DNA of 64,000 bases from Fragum whitleyi. Its lineage: Eukaryota; Mollusca; Bivalvia; Cardiida; Cardiidae. A program made the position numbers and the translations under genes. The notes under the pieces are model-generated. The model searched no databases, was not told the DNA's origin, and saw nothing but the letters and a program-made list of their open reading frames with translations. The stretch covers positions 46,076,065-46,140,064 of the forward strand of contig OX411555.1 of NCBI GenBank assembly GCA_948146395.1. The letters run 5' to 3'. Below are positions 33,918 to 43,664 of the stretch, piece by piece. How positions within the stretch are numbered: the stretch's first letter is position 1; the number at the start of each line of letters is the position of its first letter.

Positions 33918-34894
33918 TTAAGGTTCATGTAAAGTGTTTGAGACCCAATATTTAGGGCACTTCATTAGCCAAGAAAAAGCAGTATGTCCAGGTATATTAT
34001 ATATCAAAATGAAGCTATTCGTGAGCACAATCAGTTAGACAACATAAGACCGCCATAGCTATAGCGGTATAGCCAAAACATTGTGGAAAAGGGTCATTTT
34101 GTACAGAACAAGCAACTGCATGACGGTTGCATAGAATTGCCCCGTATTTTAACAAAGTACAGTTTAAAGTACCATCCAGGTAGTGCTACAACCGTAGATA
34201 TAAAACTCAGTCTCAAAAGGCTCTTTTGAAACAATCAATTTCCATTTATTTTGTCAACATACATGTCAAACCGGTTTGGTCTGTTTTCAAAATAGATGTA
34301 AGGTACGGTACAACATCACACCATAATATTGTAAAATATTTTCTGCGATTTATTTCAAATTATAGTTTTTTTTTTATTCAATGATCTACAATATCACCAT
34401 ATATTTATCAATGTGTGAAATAAAAATTGATATATTGCTAAACAACCTTACAGGTATATAAACAATTAATGTCTATTTATGTTGTGATAACACACCATAC
34501 CCTAAAAAGATCTACACGTTTTCAAAATTAGAATGACATATATGACATATGTGTTTATAAAATAAGTCAAAATAAATTGCTTGCATAACTACATTTCGGG
34601 GCTGAGTTTTATACCAATGGTTGTAGCACTACCTGGATGGTTCTTTAGGCTAGACTTTGTTAAAATACGGGGCAATTCTATGCAACCGTCATGCAGTTGC
34701 TTGTTCTGTACAAAATGACCCTTTTCCACAATGTTTTGGCTATACCGCTATAGCTTTGGCGGTCTTATGTTGCCTAACTGCTTGTGCTCACGAATAGCTT
34801 CATTTTGATATATAATATACCTGGACATACTGCTTTTTCTTGGCTAAAGAAGTGCCCTAAATATTGGGTCTCAAACACTTTACATGAACCTTAA
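33918..34894. mobile_element. Element G: TTAA-flanked, about 290-bp terminal inverted repeats
   Basis: The left arm (33918-34212) and right arm (34602-34894) are long reverse complements with scattered differences. Both tips are TTAAGGTTCATGTAAAGTG. The arms include CAAGCAACTGCATGACGG and ACCATCCAGGTAGTGCTAC. About 390 bp of AT-rich unique sequence lies between them. TTAA at both ends suggests a piggyBac-like target, but no transposase is encoded. Confidence 0.8.
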
Positions 34895-35289
34895 GCAAAA
34901 ACTCCTCAACATTTGAGAATCATAAAGATCTAGGTCGGTAAACAATTTCCTCTTCCATTCCAATAACGGTGTGGTATTTCGTTTTAATTGTCTGTCTAAG
35001 TTAAAGTAAACTCCAGGTTTTTGTTGTCTTGAAAAGATAGATGATTTATAGAAGAAGCCCCGACGCACGCTCTCCCGGAATGATAATATTATTGTTTTCT
35101 CGCACCAGGTTGGAGCGGCCAGGTTTTTCAGGCGTCAGGTTCCGATTAATAAACCAGCCTCGTTTTCAATTTGTAGTCGTGCTGGAGAAATATTGCGAGT
35201 TTTTGTTGGCCGTGCGACACAGGGCAACACGAATTGTTTTGTGTGAAAAATAATATATTATATTAATTAACAAAGAACCTGGAGAACCT
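34895..35289. other. No supported feature
   Basis: Short frames only; no motif recognised. Confidence 0.35.
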
Positions 35290-35500
35290 GGAACCTGCGC
35301 GGTTTGCGCAGGCTGACTAGGGTCGAAACTTTTCGCAATGTGCTTACTTTCTGAATCTAGAATGTTCAATCTATCTTCCAGTGAACGAATTTTTGAAATG
35401 CGACCTCTGGTTGTCCTGTACTAGAATCAATCTCTTTTTCGAATATTTATTTTACGGAGTTCCCAGATGGTCCCTTTTTGCTTGACGGGTGATATACACA
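35290..35500 (-). repeat. Dispersed repeat family Q, minus-strand copy
   Basis: Contains CCTGCGCGGTTTGCGCAGG (a small palindrome), GACTAGGGTCGAAACTTTTC and TTCTGAATCTAGAATG. These match, in reverse, the block at 63.66-63.78 kb. Non-coding. Confidence 0.55.
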
Positions 35501-35689
35501 ACTGTATTCATAAATGGACGGTAATAATTGGGCCCTGCGGGTATCGAAACCTCGGGTGTCCGGGTACGAAATTTCTACGCGTCCCAGCCCTTTACGCCGG
35601 ACTTTGAAACAATTGCAGAAGTCGAAAACGCGGTTACATTTATGTCTTTTAAGTTTGTTTTCTATTTAGTAGAGGGAGTGATTGAACGT

Positions 35690-35755
35690 AATGAGTAGAG
35701 CACTTGAAGAAGGTTTTTAAACGGTTTGATCAGTGTCAATTTCACAGTATTATCT
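35690..35755 (-). repeat. MITE family E end fragment
   Basis: A short piece with AACGGTTTGATCAGTGTCAATTTCACAGTATT resembles the right end of E elements. Only the terminal segment is present. Confidence 0.4.
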
Positions 35756-36085
35756 AAGAGATAAAAAGAGTATTTGTTGATTTGATGGATGAATGAAACT
35801 AAAAACCTAATCACACTGTATGAATACGCGGAGTGTGATAAGGTTTTTAGTTTCTTTTCTCCATGAAATCAACAAAAACTCTCTTCATATCTTTTAATTT
35901 AATATTTTGATCATAAAATAGAAAGATTATACAATATTTGATAGATTTCTTACGGGACTATTTTTTTGCGGAAGCTTACAAAATAAATGCGTACTCGATT
36001 TTGTTTTCTTTGAGAAATAAAACTAATTTTTCAGCCATTCAGAATGCATGAAAATTTATAGAATCATCTTAAATCAAATTATTAA
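35753..36085 (+). repeat. Dispersed element family C with palindromic stem
   Basis: The stem reads GAAACTAAAAACCTAATCAC on one side and GTGATAAGGTTTTTAGTTTC on the other, around TATGAATACGCGG. The right part carries the TTTTTCAGCCATTCAGAATG block shared with the window start. Confidence 0.7.
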
Positions 36086-36801
36086 GTAAACCAACTTAGA
36101 TAAATGTACTAAGGAGAAAACGGTTTAATCGACTCTGAGCACCTTTCTATGAGCGATAATTTAGTATCTGATGAAAAGCGGAACTAATCTATGACATAGA
36201 GTAGAAAAGCATATGCGGTTTGATGAAAGATGCATTTATTAGGGAACATTTTCGAGGTAGCGGCGCGTTTCTGATGGGTCTGATAGGGCAATATGTGCGT
36301 AGGGGTTCTAATAATATCAGTGATTTATGGTTGATACTGTAATGGTATATCCAAAGAATGATTTGTTTGGGAATTTTAAAAAAAAAACATGTTTAAAAAA
36401 AACTTAAGTGAATTAGAACTTTTAGACTTTTATAAATACATAAAAAACTTTGAAGAAAATACGGAGATTATATTATCTAGTGCCCATTCTATAAAACGGG
36501 TATAAATTGAGTTAAATTTGTAACAGTATCGATAGATCTAGGGGAAGTAACCAAGCCGTATAAATAAGACTACTGCACTGACCCGATATTGCGTATGTTT
36601 TTTGTTTTCTTACATCGTCCACGTTTTACTATCAGTTTTATGTTACTTCTGGTGACTATCAGTAATCGTGCATTTTTGAAAGGTTCAAAAATAACGATCC
36701 ATTCTCCAAGAAAACCTGCACAATTGACAATAAAATTAGCAATAGACATGAAATCAAATTCTATAAAAATGCAATATTTGTTACTCGTTAAACAAGAAAA
36801 A

Positions 36802-37029
36802 TAGCCATTGCGTGACATTTCCAACAATTCCGCAAAGCTCATGGCCAGCTTTCGCATCCACACAGGCTGCCCAGAGTCTTCACTTCACGCTCTGGAGATA
36901 GATAAGGTCTTAAGCTCTATTCAGGGGATCAGCGAATATTCTCATTGCATGGGGTTGCCGCCCGGGTTGCTTAACGTATGTTTATCACACACTCATGGAA
37001 TTGTTGGAAATGTCACGCACTGGCTCATG
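36802..37029 (+). mobile_element. Inverted-repeat element family K, copy 2
   Basis: Begins ATAGCCATTGCGTGACATTT and ends AATTGTTGGAAATGTCACGC..., terminal inverted repeats of family K. The body differs from other copies beyond the AGATAGATAAGGTCT segment. Confidence 0.65.
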
Positions 37030-37390
37030 TGTTTTCCAAAAAGAATTAAACGCTTGGACCTGTTTGTGTAACCATTTTCCCACTTGCCGAGGTGATTATG
37101 CACTGAAAGTAATAACAAAGAAAAACATTGAGAAAATGGAGAAAAATGGAGAATTAGCTTGTTTAAAAAAATGTCTTCGTTTTTCTTAATATTTCTTCAA
37201 TATTTTGTGATCTATTTTCAATATTACCAATATAAAAATAACGTTTGTATTTCTTCTTAGATGGATTAGTCTGAAAATTGTTTGTTTTGTAGAATCTTGG
37301 TTACAAAGTGACGTCATTTAGGCTGGAGAACGGATCAAATAATTTTACACCTCCATGACGTCCACGAGCTTATATTGCCAGTATCATGCG

Positions 37391-37580
37391 GCCAACTTAT
37401 TTCAGGCTCGGGCGGGCCCGTTGTTGTTGTTTTTCAGCTTGAAACAAGCCCTGCGTTCAGGATGGCAGAACAGTTCAAGTTATACCCCGCTTTACATGTA
37501 CACCTGCATGGAAAGAGGGGGGAAATTTAAAAACAGTTGCAACATCTTTTCAGTCTGAACGCATGGCTGGTTTCAAGCTG

Positions 37581-37628
<48 letters not shown>

Positions 37629-37658
37629 GGGCCCCGCCCGGGCCTGAAATAAGTTGGC
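37391..37658. mobile_element. Nested palindrome: outer inverted-repeat element containing foldback element I
   Basis: The outer arms are GCCAACTTATTTCAGGC and its exact inverse, followed inward by GC-rich CGGGCGGGCCCG-type sequence. Inside, 37449-37566 starts CCCTGCGTTCAGGATGGCAG and ends CTGAACGCATGGCT, a short family I element. Just inside the right outer arm is a run of 46 A (37581-37626), where the left arm has only a TTTTT stretch. Confidence 0.8.
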
Positions 37659-37700
37659 ACATGGTTTAACGAATATCCTGGTTATTGTACATATTTTTTT

Positions 37701-37916
37701 GTTTGAATGGGGTTTGACGCCGCTTTCATTAATCTTTCAGTTATATCGCGGCGGACGGAGCACCTTAAATGGATTCCTGGTAATTCTCACACAAGTACCA
37801 CCATCACATTCCTTCCTAGACTCCAGCTGCTATCCCACATAGGTCTACGATTATTAACCCATTGGAGAGAGACAAATAATCCGAAAGAATAAGTGCCGCC
37901 AGAGGCGATATTGAAC
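37701..37916 (-). mobile_element. tRNA-derived SINE (family D), head truncated
   Basis: The tail (GTTTGAATGGGGTTTGACGC and GATATAACTGAAAG on the minus strand) and the body match the copies at 8.33 and 44.55 kb. Only about 17 bases of the tRNA-related head remain at 37900-37916. 5' truncation is usual for reverse-transcribed insertions. Confidence 0.75.
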
Positions 37917-38512
37917 AATAGAAACTTATAAACGGACATTTGACTCTTTTTACGATTTCACTTAGCAAAAGCCATCTCATTATTTATAGAGTGCGCGACA
38001 ATCGAATCATTCTGTGTACATCAGCAAAGATTTCCACCGTTTGCAATGAACTGGACGTTCAAAAGAAAGAGCAGAAGGCGGTTACCTTTCTTTCAAAAAG
38101 TCACCAGATACGTATGAATGGGTGATTCTTTTCTAAATTTCGACACGTTTAACAGCAAGAGATGTTGTTTTATATTTTTTTAATTGAAAATTTTTGCGTA
38201 CACAAAATCCAAAAACTAAACGGGATATCCCTGTGATGCTTCTCACTTATGTCAAAACAATGAGAATTACACAATCCAGTGATGATATTTTCTAAATTTT
38301 GGTTATCGCAGTTCAAATGCCTGGAAATATAAATCCAACGAAATTTCCACACCATTGCTATTCAAAAGTCAGCTTGGATGATTCTTATCTTTATATTTTC
38401 AATGAAGAAAAGATTTTATACCATAAATATAAAGTGTCCGTTTATAAGTTTTGTCGAAGAAAAAGAACAATTAACATTCCGTTAATAGGTGATTGCGATA
38501 AGAAATTAATAT
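37917..38512. other. No supported feature
   Basis: A 95-codon plus-strand frame at 38299 lacks recognisable motifs and overlaps an opposite-strand frame; not called. Confidence 0.35.
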
Positions 38513-38747
38513 TGAGTCTGTGTGTGACAATTTCAAATGTGCACCGAGTAAAGACTCTGGTCAGACTGTGCATTTGCACATTCTGACCAGAGTTCTTCAC
38601 TTTGCGATTTGTAGATAGAATCGGTCTCAAAATATCCTTAGACAGCCAGGTTATCTTCTAGTTAAACTATGTGGTTGTCTAGGCCGCTCAATACTTGTCC
38701 TTTAACGGCACAAATAGATTTGTTGGAAATGTCGCGCACAGGCTCCA
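38513..38747 (+). repeat. Inverted-repeat element family K, copy 3
   Basis: The right end ATTTGTTGGAAATGTCGCGC is clear. The interior contains GACTCTGGTCAGACTGTGCA and its inverse TGCACATTCTGACCAGAGT, forming a hairpin. It ends 11 bp before the Tc1-like transposon. Confidence 0.65.
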
Positions 38748-39079
38748 ATGTAAATATACTCAGAACAAGAAGTTAAGCGCCACCAGTTTTTAGACAGAAG
38801 ATTTTTAAAGGCAGGAGGCCTGCATTAATTCAAAATAACAGAGATGTAAATATTGAGTTCCAATGTTGAAATGGTATGTTGACTTAACAATTTCACAACA
38901 ATACATGGGTGGTGATAAATTTTATTGACTTTGTACCTTAAAATGTAAATGACGTATTTTCACCTTTTTTAAAACATGAAAAACTATTGTCAAAGCCGAC
39001 TTACGGTGTTGTCTATGACACGAAACTTGGTTTTAGAAGTCAGATAACACAAATGCGATTAATTCCAGTCACATCTTAG

Positions 39080-40147
39080 TCAGTAGCGTGTGTAAGATCC
39101 GTGAGCATTGATCAATGCGCGCACCCTCCTCGGCATGCCACGAATTGATTGAATGGAGTTTAACGCCGCTTTCAACATTATGCCACGAATCAGCCTCTGG
39201 ATGATATGTTGAGGGATTTGCTGCCACTCCTGGTGCAGTGCTGCTTCTAACTCAACCACATTTTGTACAGGAGGCTCTCTCCGACGTATACGGCGCCCTA
39301 AAATGTCCCACAGGTGCTCGATGGGGTAAAGATCGGGACTACAAGCCGGCCATAGAATGGTGGTGATGGCTTCACGTTGTATAACGTCCCCCACGACTTT
39401 TGCTCTGTGGAGTCTGGCGTTATCATCCATGTACACTGGTCTTGTTCGAAGAGGGTGATTGTCAAAATGTGGAATTACCACAGGAAAAAGGATGTTATCG
39501 CAATATTTATCGCCAGTCAATGTTCCTGGAACTGTCACTAGGTCCGGTTTACAACCGTAGGAGACACAACCCCATATCATAACGGAGCCACCGCCACCCT
39601 GATAGGTTGGTTGGGCGTACTTTGGTGCAAATCGGGTGTTAGGTTGTCTCCAAACACGAATTCGGCCATCGTTGACATGCAACATCCTGCACTCATCTGA
39701 CCAATGGATCCGACGCCATGATGCCAAGTTCCAACGTGCCCTCGCTCTACACCATATTAGACGTTCATTGATGTGTCTCTGTTGTGACTTTGGACGTTTG
39801 AGGGGTCTTCGTGCCTTATACCCAGCTATCCGAAGTTGATTTCGCACTGTTGAAATAGAGACCCGTCTGTGTGTATTCAAGTTGTCCCTTAGTACAGGCG
39901 CACTGGTGAAGGGCAGACGTCTGACGTGACCCCAAAGTTCTCTATCCTCTCGAATAGACGTTACTCTAGGGCGTGCAGATCTGACACGGTCCTTAACGGC
40001 GTTTGTCTGTGCGTGTTTTTGTACCAAACGTGTTATGACACTGTGGTGATACGACAGCTGTCTGGCAATGGCTCCACAAGACATTCCAGAATCTCGCATT
40101 CCAATTATTCGCCATCTTTCATTTGTAGACAATCTACGCCTTGCCAT
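39080..40147 (-). CDS. Tc1-like transposase (DD34E), open reading frame intact
   Basis: A 355-residue protein that would cut and rejoin the transposon at its inverted repeats in the nucleus. The N-terminal 50 residues (STNERWRIIGMRDSGMSCGA) form a helix-turn-helix typical of Tc1 paired-like domains. An AT-hook-like SARPR motif sits at 57-61, then a second helical unit to about 115 and a basic RPLKRPK stretch. The catalytic triad is D151 (HWSDE), D242 (YMDDNA) and E277 (SPDLYPIEHLW), 34 residues apart, so all three acidic residues are present. It ends with the usual basic tail and INAHGSYTRY. Odd: residues about 323-337 are encoded by a SINE tail plus duplicated target. The ATG at 40147 is the first in frame. 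Confidence 0.93.
   Translation of the reverse strand: MARRRLSTNERWRIIGMRDSGMSCGAIARQLSYHHSVITRLVQKHAQTNAVKDRVRSARPRVTSIREDRELWGHVRRLPFTSAPVLRDNLNTHRRVSISTVRNQLRIAGYKARRPLKRPKSQQRHINERLIWCRARARWNLASWRRIHWSDECRMLHVNDGRIRVWRQPNTRFAPKYAQPTYQGGGGSVMIWGCVSYGCKPDLVTVPGTLTGDKYCDNILFPVVIPHFDNHPLRTRPVYMDDNARLHRAKVVGDVIQREAITTILWPACSPDLYPIEHLWDILGRRIRRREPPVQNVVELEAALHQEWQQIPQHIIQRLIRGIMLKAALNSIQSIRGMPRRVRALINAHGSYTRY
39135..39190 (-). repeat. 34-bp SINE tail with 11-bp target duplication inside the transposase
   Basis: ATGCCACGAAT occurs at 39135-39145 and again at 39180-39190. The 34 bp between them, reverse-complemented, contain GTTGAAAGCGGCGTTAAACT and CCATTCAA, matching the 3' tail of SINE family D (44.80 kb). 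The whole addition is 45 bp, a multiple of three, so the frame stays open. Confidence 0.8.
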
Positions 40148-40411
40148 GACTGAGTTTCAAATCGAAATGTAAACAATTGCACGAGCTACACGACGTAAGT
40201 ATTCTTGACAGAAAACCTGATTTTCCACTTTGCACGAGCCCTGGCTTTACAGTCATTGCACGAGACTTGCTGAATATGTTCGTGCATCCGAAACGTTTTT
40301 AATCAAAAGCTACAAGGTTGTTCTAACCGTTTGACAACATAGATAAGTTATTAAAGTTTTCGATAGAAATTTTATTAACTTAAAACTTAGTGGCGCTTAA
40401 TATGTTCTGAG

Positions 40412-41289
40412 TATATAAATCAAATTTCGTGCAGTATGAAATTTATGAGAAAAAAATCTTGAATTTATATAAAATCAGTTTAATGTCGATATTTATGACG
40501 ACAATCGAAAGAACTTCCGTCTTTCGATACATGTTGGTGAAGTATTATTCTGTACCTTATTCTGATTCTTGATCAGATTTGCTTGTTTTACAGAAGTAAA
40601 GTGAAACACCCGGGTGCCACTGATAATGAATAATGTTCCATATGTTTAATCGATCAAACCTCGAAGATAAACGATTGTAAGGAATCGTTTCAAATGAACC
40701 TAAAAGAAAACTGCAAGAGATTTCTGTTTAATGGGTATATTCAGAAGATTATTTATGAAGCGTTACCATAGATATTTGGTAACCGATTTGGAAGTTATTA
40801 GTCTCAAGAATCAGGTGTCGCGCTGCTAATTTCAAACACGATTTCAAGTGGCGCATGACGCGATGAAAGGCGTTCCGATTGGATAGAATGTCATCTGCTG
40901 CATAGTTAGAATGGTAGATTTGATGAATTTGGTTTGATGGGGAAAGCCGGTGAAATAATATACTAATTATCTGAGAATTCTGTTTAGTAAAAACACAATT
41001 TACAAGACGTTTGTTGATTCGATGAAATTTTTTGGTAATTGGTAAATTACTGGTGTTTACTGTTGTAAAACGGTGACAATTAACAAAACAATTACGTAAT
41101 TTCCTTCATGGACAATCTTTCTACTTTTTAGTATAAAGGCAAAGAGAATAAGGAACAAAACAAATATAAAGGATAAGCATGGAGATCAATGTGTTGAAAA
41201 TGCTTTCAGTACATGTAATCGAATTTAAGGACGAATCATCCTCGAATTTATCCTGGATTTTCCTGTTAAGAATCAAGCGTTCTAAATAT
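40412..41289. other. No supported feature
   Basis: AT-rich; no exon, RNA or repeat recognised. Confidence 0.4.
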
Positions 41290-41533
41290 CAGGGCCCGAG
41301 GTTATAAAACTTTTCTCATTCTCAATTCAAAATTTTCTTGAACTTAATTTTAAGATTGAAGCCGTAAATATGTTTCAATACTCATTTTAATGTGTTAACA
41401 TAAAAGATAATATTAATAAGTTGTTACAGATAACAACTTATTAGTATTATCTGTTATTTTCATACATTCATTTCAATTTAGAATTTGAGAAAATTCTCAG
41501 TTGAGCCCGAGAGAAGTTTTATAACCTCGGGAT
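41290..41533. mobile_element. Foldback element family B, copy 3
   Basis: Left end CAGGGCCCGAGGTTATAAAA, right end TTTTATAACCTCGGGATCTG. The central palindrome AGTTGTTACAGATAACAAC is flanked by AATATTAAT/ATTAGTATT. Confidence 0.8.
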
Positions 41534-42277
41534 CTGACAGCTTTTATTTGTACCCGAATGAGAAATATGTTGAACTCGTAATCATTTTGTAGGTTGCATA
41601 CAACGTGTTGTTTCATAAAAAGATTTTTTTTTAATTCAAACTCAAGGGAAACTTGATGACATTTAATCGTTCACCTAGGAGCCTAGTGACCAATTAGGAA
41701 AAAAATGATTATTATGTTCTAGAGCCATACTAAGCGTAACTGAGTTTCACGTACATAGATTTAAAATTCTAAAGAAACTAAAACTTGATCTCAGAACATA
41801 ATATAAGACTTTTATGTCCCATGGTTGGTCATACAGAGATTATTCATGCGTATAAGAGCTAGTTTTTTTTTGTTTCAATCTAAGATCGATTAAACTTTGA
41901 TCGAGTGAATAGCAAGAGCTATATTTTCAGGTGAAAATTTAGCCTATGTTATTCTAAAAAGGAAAGATTTATCTATCATACAAAAAAATATTCTATTGTA
42001 TTGATGAAAAATAGGAATGAAATGTGATTTTTTTTTATATGATCCTTTATATGAAGCGCGCCTTTTCGCACGTGATTGCTTGGCAAAGGTATGATCTTGT
42101 GAACAGACGACGGCAAATACCATGTACTTTTTAAATAAACGGAAGCAGGGTGTAGTCTTTTGACAATTTCGCTGGCTTTAAACAATAACAAGGTCTGTCA
42201 GAAATCTTTTCATCTATTATTAATTTTTGATTCTATGTTGAACAGAATCAACCTTTCTTTTACCACGGAATGGATAT
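41534..42277. other. No supported feature
   Basis: AT-rich with several T runs. A short CGCGCCTTTTCGCACGTGAT block near 42057 resembles one at 51.41 kb (GCGCGTTATTTTGCACGTGA), likely shared element debris. Confidence 0.4.
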
Positions 42278-42511
42278 AGGCCTGTGCGTGACATTTCAAA
42301 CAATTTGAAATGTTTGTTAGGTGTAAACATTGAGCAGCATAGACAGCCTTATACATAAATTTATTTGATTGTCAACAAATATTTTGAGACCTTATCTATC
42401 TCCTTAACGCATGGTGAATACTCTGGCCAGACTGTGCGGATGCACGGGCTGGTCAGAGTCTTTGCTTTGCGTATATTTGAAATTGTTGGAAATCTCACGC
42501 ACATGCTCATA
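42278..42511 (+). mobile_element. Inverted-repeat element family K, clearest copy
   Basis: The ends CCTGTGCGTGACATTTC and, inverted, GAAATCTCACGCACATG pair over roughly 30 bp including AACAATTT/AAATTGTT. The interior has a second hairpin around CTCTGGCCAGACTGTGCGGA. At about 234 bp with no frame, it is a MITE; superfamily unassigned. Confidence 0.75.
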
Positions 42512-43664
42512 TAATTTTGTCTACAATACAGTACCAGGCATCGGAAACCTGCAGTTTCGAGCAGATTGATCAGCTAGATTCTGGAAGAAAATTTACAAAA
42601 AATGGACGGATAGACGTGTGTATGTAAAGATGGCTCACCTCGCACTTGCAAAGATTAATTGAATAATGCCTTTTCAGCCCTTTGTAGGGCGAACAATCTT
42701 AAAAGTCACAACTAAAAATTTTGATTTTTTTCGATATACCTAGTTTTCAAGTCTGCAATAAACTAGTTGTTCTGGTCTGGTCTGGTCTGTTCTATTTACC
42801 TGGGAAAAACAGAGCTCTTATTTTTTTCAGCGTTAATAAAATATACGAAGTTTCGCCCTTGTCTAAGGAGCAAAGGCAAAAACTTATTTTTTACTGAAAC
42901 AATATTTTACACAAGTGCGCTGCACTTGTTAACAAAATACATTTAACTGATTTACCAGACGTGTTCTTATAATTAAGATTTCACACACATCTCCCATTAT
43001 AACAATTTAGGACCGCAATTACAAAGGCATTCCTCGTAATTTAGAAAGCTTATGACTAGGGACAACAAATAACTTATTTATTACCAATGAAACCGATAAT
43101 AGCCTATCTCAAAGAAAAATACTCTTTGTGATAACGTATTTTAACATCTGGGTTGAGGCTGTTTTGTATTTCATGTGAAAGTTTGGTTTTCGCTCATGTC
43201 AGGAAGTTTTTTCGTGTCTCCCTGGAATACTTTACATTGCTTTACATTCCGTACTGTTGGCCATGCAAGAAAGACATGTAAGGCCGGGCCACAGTGAAAT
43301 CAATTTCCGCTTATGCGCAATTATTTTCTACGAAAGTTAAGTTGGAGTTTTAACACCATACGAATTTGTTTCGTTTGTTGTTCGTCTTCATTGAAGTTTC
43401 TTGCATACTGTTAACAAAAAGCAGTCAACATAAAAAATGTTTGTTTTCAAAATAGTAATGACTAGTGAAAAATCGCAGATTTAACCAACGAATGACATCT
43501 ACAAAAGGCGAATTTTATCGAAAATCTAACATATATATTTTTCAAATTTCTAAGATAAGCCTAACAATAAATTTAGATAAAACTGAAAAAAAAAATATTG
43601 AAATTTGCGTTAAACCACATACAAACAAACAAAGCCTTTAAATATCCCGACATGAATTCTTTCT
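42512..43664. other. No supported feature
   Basis: AT-rich. Around 43590-43635 a GCGTTAAACCACATACAAACAAAC segment looks like a stray SINE tail. No exon is supported. Confidence 0.4.

Larger units (their letters stand above)
38759..40411 (-). mobile_element. Tc1-like DNA transposon, 1653 bp
   Basis: The terminal inverted repeats start CTCAGAACA at 38759 and end TGTTCTGAG at 40411. Each is flanked by TA, the Tc1/mariner target duplication. Further inward both ends share TTAAGCGCCAC and AGTTTTA with a small insertion in one arm. One long open transposase frame fills the centre. Length and structure are normal for a Tc1 element; intactness suggests recent arrival. Confidence 0.9.
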
